Source of the DNA: Clostridium sp. UBA4108
GTDB taxonomy: Bacteria; Bacillota; Clostridia; Clostridiales; Clostridiaceae
Length of the DNA stretch: 64,000 nucleotides
Assembly (NCBI GenBank): GCA_002381695.1
Contig: DFXM01000020.1
Coordinates: 273,885-337,884 of the forward strand
Reading direction: 5' to 3'
The position numbers were made by a program, and so were the translations under genes. The notes below the pieces were generated by a model. The model worked only from the letters and a program-made list of their open reading frames with translations. It searched no databases and was not told the origin of the DNA. Positions within the stretch are counted from its first letter, which is position 1, and each line of letters opens with the position of its first letter. Positions 27,801 to 35,712 of this stretch are shown here, in pieces.

Positions 27801-28678
27801 ATATATATGAAGATAATTCTAGGTTTAAGGTAGCTTTCCATAATAAAGCTGACTTCTATCTTGAGGAGAGAAATATTGAAGAGAGTAATATTGAAGAAAA
27901 GTTAAAAGAGTTAGAGAGAACTCAAGATTATGAGGAGAAAGCCAAGTATATAAATAATATCTTAAGTTATAAATATAAATATGAAGAAGCAACTAAACTT
28001 TCACCTGTAGTCAGCGTAACAGAACTTAAAAATTTAAATAATATGGATCTTAAAGGAAAAACCTTAGAGGATTTAAAGGTGACAAAAGCCTTTAAGGGAC
28101 TTTTAAGAACGCCTATATTCCTTCAGGAGAAAAAAGGATTAACTCCAGCAGAGATAGGTACAGCTTATCACAGTGTAATGCAAAGAATAGATTTAAATAA
28201 AATAAGTAATGAGGAAGAAATAAGAGTTCAAATTCAACAGTTAGTAGAAAGAGAGTTACTAACAGAAGAGGAACAAAGGGTGGTTGAAGTCTCAAAAATC
28301 TTTAATTTCTTTAAGAGCAATATAGGAAGGCGAATGATTAATGCCTTCCACAATGATAAACTTAAAAGAGAAGTTCCTTTTAGAATAGAACTAGACAGTA
28401 CCCATATATATCCTATTTTAGATGAGGACATATATATGGATGAGAAGATTTTGCTTAGAGGAGTTATAGACTGTTATTTCCAAGACGAACAGGGATCCGT
28501 AATTTTAGATTATAAAACAGATTATACCCCTGAATATAAAATAGATAAAATTAAGGATCAATATGAAACTCAACTAAAATATTATGCTTTAGCCATAGAA
28601 AGGATATTTGGAATAAAAGGTGCTGAGAAATATCTTTACCTGTTCTGGCTGGAGAGAGAAGTTAAAGTAGGTAACTAA
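24866..28678 (+). CDS. addA: ATP-dependent helicase/nuclease subunit A
   Basis: AddA is the UvrD-type motor and second nuclease of the AddAB complex. Walker A AAAGSGKTAVL is near the N terminus, then motif Ia TFTNAAAAEMRERI, Walker B ILVDEYQDSN, motif VI ALTRAKEKLIL, and a C-terminal RecB-like nuclease with GTAYHSVMQRID and VILDYKTDYTPEYK. Length about 1270 is normal. ATG 24866 follows GGAGGGTGAT; it overlaps the addB stop by 11 bases. An acidic insert of about 50 residues (ENEEDAEQE region, about 535-575) is a low-complexity linker. Confidence 0.95.
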   Translation: MENKVKWTKDQERAIYTRYRNVLVSAAAGSGKTAVLVERIINIITDEDNPVDIDKLLIVTFTNAAAAEMRERIGEAINKKIKENPNNRRLQRQLTLLNKANISTLHSFCLYLIKNNFHQIDVEPNFRVGDTTEITLLKIEAMDEVMEQLYGEGRVEFYDLIESYCDNKSDDSLVQMVFKLYNFSMSMPNPHQWLLEKCETFNVEEGFSIENLPFKEELIKELKENLEECLKLNERALEILEDEVFLEKYLKLFSEEGEYIRESISLLGDMKKATEYMESVEFIRIPTIKTLDDNEKNIKDRVRGYRDEYKKLYQNISKGFIKATSSENIEYMQKVYPLMKELSNIVIVFHEKFKKKKKEKGIIDFNDQEHLALEILTAIDEDGKAMPSNVALALRDKFEEILVDEYQDSNSVQESIINLICREETTKRNVFMVGDLKQSIYRFRMAKPELFKAKKDSYPKNQGEDNVLITLHKNFRSREEVIDGINYIFKCVMSEEVGELSYDEGEELKVGASFKEFNGLGYVGGDVDINLIELKSETTENEEDAEQESNDNTYEGKEESSEDNQEEIEEEELNAMQVEARFVGKRIQELIWENGENTLKVYDKNIDDYRKISYRDIVILLRSANKVSPIFSEEFKNLNIPLFTEGGSGYFDSLEVKTVISVLKIIDNPLQDIPLIAVLRGPIGGFTTEELADIRLVNKNTNFYEALKKCTLEEVTNMKHETKEKINKFLVTLNKWREVSAYTPINELIWNIVTQTGYYGYVGALPGGAQRQANLKVLFQRAKDFERTSYKGLYSFINFINNVKQSSDDFGSAKIIGESEDVVRIMSIHKSKGLEFPVVFLCGIGKKFNEGDLKGKVLFHHELGYGPNYVDLDNRISTSTLQRDFISKKIYSENRSEEMRLLYVALTRAKEKLILVGSGNNLVKKLESLSAATWDHSGKINYSFIRKQKSYMDWVCSAVLRHRDGKPMRKDIKDLDINNIYEDNSRFKVAFHNKADFYLEERNIEESNIEEKLKELERTQDYEEKAKYINNILSYKYKYEEATKLSPVVSVTELKNLNNMDLKGKTLEDLKVTKAFKGLLRTPIFLQEKKGLTPAEIGTAYHSVMQRIDLNKISNEEEIRVQIQQLVERELLTEEEQRVVEVSKIFNFFKSNIGRRMINAFHNDKLKREVPFRIELDSTHIYPILDEDIYMDEKILLRGVIDCYFQDEQGSVILDYKTDYTPEYKIDKIKDQYETQLKYYALAIERIFGIKGAEKYLYLFWLEREVKVGN

Positions 28679-28709
28679 ATTAAGGTGAATGACTAGGATA
28701 TATGAATAA

Positions 28710-28746
28710 AAATCCAAGTAGCTACCATAAGGAGCTACTTGGATTT
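28710..28746. terminator. terminator between addA and the convergent small gene
   Basis: A 14-bp perfect stem (28710-28723 with 28733-28746) has A and T tracts on both sides and can stop transcription from either strand. It overlaps the last codons of the minus-strand gene. Confidence 0.75.
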
Positions 28747-29019
28747 AACTTTTTCAAGACTAGTATATTTTTTTTCATAGTAACTCCATTGTAGATTAGG
28801 TATCAAAGTAGAAGCAACGACTCCTCCAATTAAAAATCCAAGAAGGGAAGGAATGAGAAGACTTCTATAGAAGAAAAAGAAAAATAATAGAACTATAATA
28901 AAAAATTTTAAGAAAAGCTTTGCCATATGAAGAGTTTGGCTTTTAACAAAGGCTCTTTTACCTTGATTATGTACATTTCTCCAAGCAGTATAAAAATTCT
29001 TTTCTTCAACAGTACTAAT
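28735..29019 (-). CDS. small membrane protein, probable ATT start
   Basis: I do not recognise the family. The C-terminal part has two hydrophobic stretches (FFIIVLLFFFFFYRSLL; LLGFLIGGVVASTL) and a basic tail. From the first in-frame ATG at 28926 the protein would be 63 residues, but that ATG has no ribosome site. The same frame continues upstream with convincing protein sequence (TVEEKNFYTAWRNVHNQ) to an ATT at 29019. That ATT sits 7 bases after AAGGTGGTG (29027-29035), a strong ribosome site. No ATG, GTG or TTG occurs there. Either it is a rare ATT start, or a start codon was altered. Confidence 0.6.
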   Translation of the reverse strand: MSTVEEKNFYTAWRNVHNQGKRAFVKSQTLHMAKLFLKFFIIVLLFFFFFYRSLLIPSLLGFLIGGVVASTLIPNLQWSYYEKKYTSLEKVKSK

Positions 29020-29093
29020 TTTAAAACACCACCTTACAATATAACTTTGGCATATTATCTGTATTAACCAGTTTATAATTATTTAATATAAAA

Positions 29094-30401
29094 CTAGTTG
29101 GTATCATTTAGATTAGCATAAGAAAAATAATAAGGATATGTGACATTGGGAGATAGATAATTATATTGTCTACTTTCATATAACTCTTTATATTTAATAG
29201 ATTTTAATTTATATTCATCTATGCTAGTCATATTAAACATGTCCTCGTAGACAAGAGATAAGTCCAAGTATTTTTTATTTTCAATTAAATTATCTAAACA
29301 TTTTTTATAGTGGTTAGTTGAAGATCTAAAGTTCTTAGTCATAAAGTATACTCTTCCCATTATAAAATCATAATCTGTTTTTGTAGAATTTATCAGTTGA
29401 TTATAATTAATTTTTTTTCTTTTTAATAAAATATTATCTATATCATTAATGTTATATAGATAATTTAATTCTAATACTTTAAATCTTTCGATAAGCTTTT
29501 CATCAAAATAATTTTCAAATATAAAATCTAACAATTTAATACATTTATTTATGTTATTATTATATAGATAACAATTAAAAAGATTTATATAACATTCACC
29601 TGCTTGAAAACTATCTTCAATAAAATTATAGAAAAATATGGCTTTTTTTATATATTCTATAGCTTTAGTATAGTTTTTTACTGAAAAATAAGCAATATTA
29701 AGATTAAGATGAATTGAACATAGAAGTTTAGAGGATGTAACATTAAGATTATTTTTTAAAAAATCTTCAAGAAAACAAATAGATTGCTCATAATTATCAT
29801 TATATAGATAATAAACTCCAATATTATTGTTTATTATAAAGTATATTTCACATTTTCGTTGATTATAAAAATTAAGATAATTTAATGCTTTCCTTAAGAA
29901 ATTTAAATTTTCTATGTCTATAAAATTTTTTACTTTAATTCTTCTTAAGGAGTTAATAGATATACATAATTTTTCTACATTAATAATTTTCTCATTCTCT
30001 GATAAATCCTTAAAATATTTTTCACATTGACTTAAGTATTTTTCAGCATCACTTATTAAATCAACTTTGTAATAACTCATGCCGATATAATAATTAGTTA
30101 TGAAGTTATAAGGAGTTATCTCATCTATTATTTTGAAATAATTCTTATTATTAAAAAGTTCTTCCATATACAAATTACTTCTAGAAAAATCTATAGGATT
30201 ATTAATATTAAAGTCCAGTAAATAACCGACACTTACATTAAATACTTTTGCAATATGTTCTAGTTGAGGAAGAGATGGAGATAATGAACAAGTTTCAATT
30301 TTACTTAAGGAGGCTCTATTAAGAATTTCACAGCTTAAATCCTGCTGAGTAAGATTTAATTTTTTTCTTAAAAACTTTATTTTGTATCCTAGATTATTCA
30401 T
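29094..30401 (-). CDS. XRE/TPR regulator, RRNPP-like peptide receptor
   Basis: Residues 1-65 form an XRE helix-turn-helix (KIKFLRKKLNLTQQDLSCEI... LSKIETCSLSPSLPQLEHIAKVFNVSVGYLL). The rest, about 90-430, is a string of helical repeats with Tyr/Asn-rich TPR-like pairs, for example FSVKNYTKAIEYIKKAI. This is the layout of RRNPP quorum-sensing receptors (PlcR, NprR, clostridial Qsr/Qss types). Divergently placed is a tiny gene for a secreted pro-peptide, with a perfect palindrome between them, which strongly supports a receptor-pheromone pair. The target genes are unknown. Confidence 0.8.
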   Translation of the reverse strand: MNNLGYKIKFLRKKLNLTQQDLSCEILNRASLSKIETCSLSPSLPQLEHIAKVFNVSVGYLLDFNINNPIDFSRSNLYMEELFNNKNYFKIIDEITPYNFITNYYIGMSYYKVDLISDAEKYLSQCEKYFKDLSENEKIINVEKLCISINSLRRIKVKNFIDIENLNFLRKALNYLNFYNQRKCEIYFIINNNIGVYYLYNDNYEQSICFLEDFLKNNLNVTSSKLLCSIHLNLNIAYFSVKNYTKAIEYIKKAIFFYNFIEDSFQAGECYINLFNCYLYNNNINKCIKLLDFIFENYFDEKLIERFKVLELNYLYNINDIDNILLKRKKINYNQLINSTKTDYDFIMGRVYFMTKNFRSSTNHYKKCLDNLIENKKYLDLSLVYEDMFNMTSIDEYKLKSIKYKELYESRQYNYLSPNVTYPYYFSYANLNDTN

Positions 30402-30433
30402 AAAATCCTTCCTTTCATATATTACTAATTAAA

Positions 30434-30450
30434 TGTTCTATATTAGAACA
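30434..30450. promoter_or_regulatory. palindromic operator candidate
   Basis: TGTTCTA-TAT-TAGAACA is a perfect 7-3-7 inverted repeat, 33 bases upstream of the XRE/TPR regulator gene in the divergent gap. It is a good candidate binding site of that regulator. Confidence 0.55.
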
Positions 30451-30611
30451 AAATTGAAAAATAAATTGATTTATGTAGTAAAAGTGAGTATACACCATAT
30501 ATTTATTATATAATCTATTTATATGTAAAAAAATACATAAATTATAATTATTACAAATTGTTAAAATTTGTGGCATAATAGTATAAAAGGTGTATAAGGG
30601 GTGTAAATAGT

Positions 30612-30749
30612 ATGAAAAAAAATATGAAAATAATGATAATAGCTTTATTAATACTTATTTGGGGCACAGCCATTACTACTTTTGATCAGAAGCTTCCTGG
30701 TGACTGGGGATTCCAAAACCAATCAAATGACATAAATTATTTGATGTAA
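30612..30749 (+). CDS. signal pro-peptide, candidate pheromone of the XRE/TPR receptor (45 aa)
   Basis: The ORF has a strong ribosome site (AAGGGGTG at 30597-30604). Residues 1-24 form a secretion signal: positively charged MKKNMK then IMIIALLILIWGTAITTF. The C-terminal 21 residues (DQKLPGDWGFQNQ...) are polar and aromatic and would be the exported, protease-trimmed signal. Divergence from the RRNPP-like regulator matches the usual pairing. A TTGTTA-N18-TATAAA promoter is plausible about 25-50 bases upstream. The mature peptide cannot be deduced. The gene is below the usual ORF size cut-off. Confidence 0.72.
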   Translation: MKKNMKIMIIALLILIWGTAITTFDQKLPGDWGFQNQSNDINYLM

Positions 30750-30810
30750 GCAGTTTTTAGGCATATTAAATAGAATACGGACTAGCGATTTTGAAAAATA
30801 TGTCTTATAA

Positions 30811-30849
30811 AGATACTTGAAGAAATATATAATATTACTTCAAGTATCT
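30811..30849 (+). terminator. hairpin downstream of the pro-peptide gene
   Basis: A 12-bp perfect stem (AGATACTTGAAG at 30811-30822, partner 30838-30849) without a T-run. It may terminate or stabilise the short pro-peptide transcript. The rest of the gap up to 31073 is AT-rich and holds only the AAGGAGG site of the next gene. Confidence 0.5.
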
Positions 30850-31073
30850 ATAAGTGTTGGGCTCTAAATTATATACATTAAAATATAATTCAAAAATAAC
30901 TAATAGGATATAAGATGTAATAGAATTGTAAATTTAGTATATCAAATCTAGAAGAATAAAAATAAATAAACTTCAATATACTTTACTGGATAACAACTTA
31001 ATGAGTACATAAAAAAATAAATATATTTAGTTACTCTATGAAGTAAGTTAAAGAACTTAAGGAGGTAAAAAGT

Positions 31074-31361
31074 GTGAAAAATTTAACGGTGTTAGCAGTA
31101 GTTGAAGAACTAGATAAAGATAGACTAGAAATCTTTATTGAGAGAAAAAATTCATTGAGGGAATTAAAAACTATTATAAATCCCGTGACCCAGAGGAGTA
31201 TGCTAGATGAAGTTAATATGGATTTGTTGCAAGTTCAAGAAAGAATAAATAATTGGTGGGAAGATATAATAGACGGATATGGACTTATAGTTAATAAAAG
31301 TGATAGGCTTTCTATAGATTTTAATACTAGAGAAGTTGTGTTAATAAATTTAAAGCAATAA
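31074..31361 (+). CDS. hypothetical protein, 95 aa
   Basis: I do not recognise this protein. It starts at GTG 31074 after a perfect AAGGAGG, so translation is convincing. The sequence is charged and soluble with no signal peptide, membrane segment or cysteine; a mixed alpha/beta fold is likely (VLAVVEELDKDRLEIFIERK; LSIDFNTREVVLINL). A strong terminator follows, making it monocistronic. It sits just beyond the quorum-sensing-like pair but is not clearly tied to it. Confidence 0.7.
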   Translation: MKNLTVLAVVEELDKDRLEIFIERKNSLRELKTIINPVTQRSMLDEVNMDLLQVQERINNWWEDIIDGYGLIVNKSDRLSIDFNTREVVLINLKQ

Positions 31362-31386
31362 TAAATTAATAATATTAATAAAAAAT

Positions 31387-31430
31387 AAATCCTTCTTCAT
31401 ATACCGTAATTGTATTTTGAAGAAGGATTT
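31387..31430 (+). terminator. terminator after the 95-aa gene
   Basis: A perfect 13-bp stem (31387-31399 with 31418-31430) has an 18-base loop. The downstream run AACATTTTG is short of T, and it may serve both strands. Confidence 0.65.
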
Positions 31431-31514
31431 AACATTTTGAAGCAAATATAAATAAAGGTATTTTTATAACCTTGTAGAATAAATATCTGTAATTGTATAT
31501 GGGAGGTCATAAAT

Positions 31515-33125
31515 ATGATTAGAGAAGAACAAACTTTGACTTCGCTTTATAACGATATAGATGTTCATTCTAACATTACTGAAATCTTTGAGAATACTAT
31601 TAATACCTTTAATGAATACTTTGGAGATTTAGATATATATGATAGCTTAATGGGAGAATTGTCTTATATTATAGATTATAAAAGCTATGAAATTTTGAAA
31701 TTTAGAGATGAATATGTAAATCTTTTTTATTTAATACTTCAAGGGAATAGAGATATATTAGATAGAAACTTGCTGTTTAATTCTCAAAATGTACTAGAGA
31801 TTAAAGAAGATATAGGTAGCTTTGTATTTGAAATTTTAGATATATTTGAAAGAGAACTGAGATTAGATATATATGGGCTGATTAGAGAAAAAGAAACTGT
31901 GTCATTAGATATATCAGAGCAGTTAGTTGAATTCTTAGAATATGATTTTCATAATTCTATAGAATATATAAAACGTGTGATTATAAAACAGGGTAGTAAT
32001 TCAGTTATATCCATAGAAGGTGCAATAAAAAACTATCAGATTATTTTGTGGAATATAAAAAAACAGTTAGTCCAGCTTATAAAGGGCAAAGAGAGTATTA
32101 ATCATCATGTATATATAGATAATATCTTAAATATTAGGGAGACCTTTATGGAGGCTACTGACAATTTAAGAGTAAATATAAAGAGTATATATGAAAACTT
32201 ATTAATTAAAAATATCAATAATATAGTAAGAGAACAATTAGGTGGAAAATTAAATAATAAGTTAGTTTTTTATAAAACAGAGCTTTCTAAATTATTAGAT
32301 ATCCAAATGAAATTTGAAGGAAAAAATAATTCTATACCTATAAAATATAAAAAGTTTAATATAGATGTAGAAGATATAAAGGTACAGATTTATGATTTGT
32401 TTAAAGATATTTTTATAGTTCAATATGATTATTTAAATGTTATGTCCAATGTGTGTAAAAATAGGTTTGAAGCTATAATGGATAGCTCAAAGTACAATTT
32501 AAATACTTTGTTCTCAAGAGAATTTGAAGGATTAATCTACTATATAAATAGTGAAGAAGATTTTAAGCGTATATGTAATTCTTTTGAAGAAAAGATATAT
32601 TATATGTTATATAATTTTACTTTTACTATATTTGAGAATGTTAAATTAAATTATTATAAGCATATCATGAACTTTTTGATAAGGAAAAAGGATTCCTTTG
32701 ATAATATGTATTTCTTTAGATGTATTAAAAACTATACGGAATATGTAAATAGCTACAATACGTCTATTCTCATTAATATAAAAAATAAAATAGAAGAGGT
32801 ATATGAAGTATACAAACATGAAAGCATAATGTATAAACATTTTCCTATAGTGTTAAACCTGTATAATATGGATGAGAGTATTCCTAAAATATTTTTCAGA
32901 GAATATATTTATGACAGCTATGAATATCAAAAATTATTTAACGTTGAGGAATATGCAAATATTTATGAATTAGAACATAAGAAATTAATGCTTCATAAAA
33001 ATATAGTAAATTTTAAGGAAAAATTATGGGAAAAAATTTACAGTGATTTGGTTGGATATTTTGACTATATCTTTAATAATGTTGGGAGAAATATGGAGTA
33101 TATAAAAAGTAACATGAAGAAGTAA
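31515..33125 (+). CDS. hypothetical all-helical protein, 536 aa
   Basis: I do not recognise this gene. The product is long, soluble, rich in Ile, Asn, Tyr, Glu and Lys, and appears all-helical with repeated amphipathic stretches (for example DIGSFVFEILDIFERELRLDIYGLI). It has one Cys region (NVCKNRFEAIMD; FKRICNSFEEKIYYM) but no metal, nucleotide-binding or membrane motif that I can see. Ribosome site GGGAGG precedes ATG 31515, and a terminator follows. Size and helical content suggest a scaffold or coat-like protein, but there is no direct evidence for a function. Confidence 0.75.
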   Translation: MIREEQTLTSLYNDIDVHSNITEIFENTINTFNEYFGDLDIYDSLMGELSYIIDYKSYEILKFRDEYVNLFYLILQGNRDILDRNLLFNSQNVLEIKEDIGSFVFEILDIFERELRLDIYGLIREKETVSLDISEQLVEFLEYDFHNSIEYIKRVIIKQGSNSVISIEGAIKNYQIILWNIKKQLVQLIKGKESINHHVYIDNILNIRETFMEATDNLRVNIKSIYENLLIKNINNIVREQLGGKLNNKLVFYKTELSKLLDIQMKFEGKNNSIPIKYKKFNIDVEDIKVQIYDLFKDIFIVQYDYLNVMSNVCKNRFEAIMDSSKYNLNTLFSREFEGLIYYINSEEDFKRICNSFEEKIYYMLYNFTFTIFENVKLNYYKHIMNFLIRKKDSFDNMYFFRCIKNYTEYVNSYNTSILINIKNKIEEVYEVYKHESIMYKHFPIVLNLYNMDESIPKIFFREYIYDSYEYQKLFNVEEYANIYELEHKKLMLHKNIVNFKEKLWEKIYSDLVGYFDYIFNNVGRNMEYIKSNMKK

Positions 33126-33155
33126 AATAGTTGGCAATTGTATTTGCCAACTATT
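33126..33155 (+). terminator. terminator of the 536-aa gene
   Basis: A 12-bp perfect stem (33126-33137 with 33144-33155) ends in a T-rich tract and begins 1 base after the stop codon. Confidence 0.85.
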
Positions 33156-33168
33156 TTTAAAACTACTC

Positions 33169-33366
33169 TTATTTTTCTTCTAATGATAATGCTAGAAATG
33201 GACATTCTTTAGTGCATTTGCCACAGGCTATACACTTTCTTTCATCCACATTTAATTCTTTGTTTTCCTTATATAGTGCACCTACAGGACAGAAATTTAT
33301 ACATCTTCCGCAAGCAACGCATTTATTTTGATTTATATTAAGTTTCTTAGTTTTATTACCCATCAT
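33169..33366 (-). CDS. 2[4Fe-4S] ferredoxin-like protein
   Basis: It has 65 residues and two canonical cluster motifs, CVACGRCINFCPVGAL and CIACGKCTKECPFLAL, so it is a bacterial-type electron carrier. The N terminus has a short basic lead (MGNKTKKLNINQNK) not seen in the classic 55-residue clostridial ferredoxin. It is next to, but transcribed with its own start from, the LysR regulator. GAGGGGGATG precedes the start. Confidence 0.88.
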   Translation of the reverse strand: MMGNKTKKLNINQNKCVACGRCINFCPVGALYKENKELNVDERKCIACGKCTKECPFLALSLEEK

Positions 33367-33471
33367 ATCATCCCCCTCGTATAAATCTAGCTTAATGTAA
33401 TTTTATTATAAATGTAAGAAAAAATCCACTATTCTAGTGTTTAAAGTAATCATGATATATATTTAATAGTA

Positions 33472-34404
33472 CTATGAGTTATCTTCAAAGGTTTTACTTA
33501 AGGTACTCTTCAGAATAGAAATAAATGCAAGAGCAGCTTTGGATAAGTATCGATTTTTTCTATAAATCACTGAAACTTCTCTTTTAGGAAATATGTCGTC
33601 AATAGTATAGTAGTGAGGATGCTTCATAAAATTTCCATACTTGATTAGTGTAGATGGAACAAAAGTAACTCCAATTCCAGCTGTAACCATTGCATGGGCA
33701 GCATCTATCCCTCTACATTCTAAGATTATTTTTGGTTTAAAGCCAGCTTGTTTACACAGGCTCATAGTCAATTTGTGCATCATTTGGTCAGAGTTTAGTG
33801 TAATAAAGGAGGCATCCTTAAACTTTCTTAAATTTACTGGTGTGAAATTATTATCATTAGGAGTTGATGTTAATTTACTATCATAATCTTTCCTAGGAAC
33901 CGCAAGAATAATATCTTCTGTCATAATAGGTTCATAATCAAATTCTTCTTTTTTAACAGGCAGTGCAGTAAATGCAATATCAACCTCGCCTTTTAATACT
34001 AAATATTCTAATTCTGCATTTATTTTTTCAACTAGCACAATTTCAATTTCAGGAAATTTTTTGTGAAATATACCAAGTGATTCTGGCACAAGATAGGTAC
34101 TGCGATAAGGTGAAACTCCTATAATCAAACGACCTTTTTGAGAATTCACCACATCATGCATTTGTTGAGAGAGCTGTTTTTCAAAATCTAATATCTTAGC
34201 AGCGCTTTTAACATAAATATCTCCTGCATAGGTAAGTCTTATGGGAGAGGTGGTTCTATCAAAAAGTTCTACCCCAAGCTCTTCTTCTAATTTCTGTATA
34301 TATTGACTCAGAGAGGGTTGTGCAATAAACAACTTTTTTGCTGCCTTTGAAAAATTTTTTTCCTCTGCCACAGCTAAGACGTATTTTAATTGCCTTGTAT
34401 TCAT
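33472..34404 (-). CDS. LysR-family transcriptional regulator
   Basis: The N-terminal winged helix (LKYVLAVAEEKNFSKAAKKLFIAQPSLSQYIQKLEEELGVELFDR) is textbook LysR, followed by a type 2 periplasmic-binding-like effector domain. It is divergent from an AbrB-type membrane protein with a 130-bp gap, so control of that gene is the natural guess. A perfect inverted repeat ATAGGT-N4-ACCTAT lies at 34421-34436. Effector unknown. Confidence 0.9.
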   Translation of the reverse strand: MNTRQLKYVLAVAEEKNFSKAAKKLFIAQPSLSQYIQKLEEELGVELFDRTTSPIRLTYAGDIYVKSAAKILDFEKQLSQQMHDVVNSQKGRLIIGVSPYRSTYLVPESLGIFHKKFPEIEIVLVEKINAELEYLVLKGEVDIAFTALPVKKEEFDYEPIMTEDIILAVPRKDYDSKLTSTPNDNNFTPVNLRKFKDASFITLNSDQMMHKLTMSLCKQAGFKPKIILECRGIDAAHAMVTAGIGVTFVPSTLIKYGNFMKHPHYYTIDDIFPKREVSVIYRKNRYLSKAALAFISILKSTLSKTFEDNS

Positions 34405-34420
34405 TGTATCACCTCTTATT

Positions 34421-34436
34421 ATAGGTAATAACCTAT
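34421..34436. promoter_or_regulatory. inverted repeat, candidate LysR operator
   Basis: ATAGGT-AATA-ACCTAT lies 17 bases upstream of the LysR gene start in the divergent gap. A second ACCTAT occurs at about 34464. This fits an autoregulatory LysR site but is not proved. Confidence 0.45.
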
Positions 34437-34549
34437 ATTATATATAGTATTTTTAATGTTTGTACCTATTAGAAATTTATACTATTATAGTATTATAAAA
34501 TATATAAATATACAACATATACGATTTTAGGATATTGGGGGTTTTTCAA

Positions 34550-35623
34550 ATTAATATAATTATTACATTAATTGTTGCATTAATTGGGGGATTAATTGCT
34601 TTACGACTTAAAATACCTGCAGGTGCAATGATAGGTTCTATGTTTTTTGTAGCACTACTCAATGTGACAACAGGAAGTGCATTTATGCCAATAGAAGTTA
34701 AGATTTTCACTCAAATTATTGCAGGATTATTCATTGGAACGAATATTAGGCGTGATGATGTAATTGCATTTCGTTCTATGATAAAACCTGCTATTATTAC
34801 AGTTTTTCTAATTCTATGCTTTAGCTTGGGAATGGGTATGATTCTTCATAAGATTAGTGGATACGATTTTATTACAGCTATGTTTGCATGTGCTCCAGGT
34901 GGACTTGTAGATATGACACTTATAAGCTATGACATGGGTGCGGATACCTCTGTTGTTTCTATTTTACAGCTTGTTCGCCTTATATCTGTTATTGGATTAT
35001 TTCCACCAATTATTAACTGGGTTATTGTTAGGTTTCATTTAAACCAAAATAGTCGTAAAGAAGATAATGAAAAGAATAATAGCACTACTACAAAGCGCTT
35101 TGACAATTTTAATAAATGGAATAAAAAAACTTATTGTTCCATGGGGATTACGCTAGTGGTAGCTACGGTTTCAGGTTTTATTGGGTATGCATTACATATT
35201 CCTGCTGGAACCATCATGTTTGCCATGATTGGTGTAGCAATGCAAAACATATTTTTTGATAATGCTTTTATGCCTATGCCAGTGAAAAAATTTGCACAAG
35301 TATGTGCAGGCACTCTTATTGGAGAAGGTATTACTATTGCTGCAGTTTTAAGCTTAAGAACAGCCATTTTACCTGCTATTATACTATTGATAGGTTTTAT
35401 TATTCTCACTTTAACCATGGGATTTATATTATATAAAACTAGTGACTTAGATATTGTTACTGCTTTCTTTGCATGTGCTCCAGGTGGTGCCTCAGATATT
35501 AGTCTTATGGCAGGAGACTTTGGTGCTGATACACCAAAAGTAACTGTTATTCAACTGATTCGAGTAGTATGTGTTATTGCATTTTATCCAATTATAATCC
35601 ATTTGCTCACTTTATTTATGTAA
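34550..35623 (+). CDS. AbrB-family membrane protein (duplicated domain), start uncertain
   Basis: A polytopic membrane protein with an internal duplication: IPAGAMIGSMFFVAL / IPAGTIMFAMIGVAM and FACAPGGLVDMTLIS / FACAPGGASDISLMA. This marks the AbrB (putative ammonia monooxygenase-associated) membrane family, whose substrate is unknown. The frame is open from TTG 34535, but that codon has no properly spaced ribosome site. GGGGG at 34537-34541 is well placed for the ATT at 34550, which would give INIIITLIVALIGG, the usual family N terminus. I place the start there with caution. Divergent from a LysR regulator. Confidence 0.75.
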   Translation: MNIIITLIVALIGGLIALRLKIPAGAMIGSMFFVALLNVTTGSAFMPIEVKIFTQIIAGLFIGTNIRRDDVIAFRSMIKPAIITVFLILCFSLGMGMILHKISGYDFITAMFACAPGGLVDMTLISYDMGADTSVVSILQLVRLISVIGLFPPIINWVIVRFHLNQNSRKEDNEKNNSTTTKRFDNFNKWNKKTYCSMGITLVVATVSGFIGYALHIPAGTIMFAMIGVAMQNIFFDNAFMPMPVKKFAQVCAGTLIGEGITIAAVLSLRTAILPAIILLIGFIILTLTMGFILYKTSDLDIVTAFFACAPGGASDISLMAGDFGADTPKVTVIQLIRVVCVIAFYPIIIHLLTLFM

Positions 35624-35712
35624 AGGGAGGTCTATTTTATAATTGATTCAATATGAGATATTAAACAAAATATTATTAGGGTGAATTAAAGATACCTTAG
35701 TTACAATATGTT

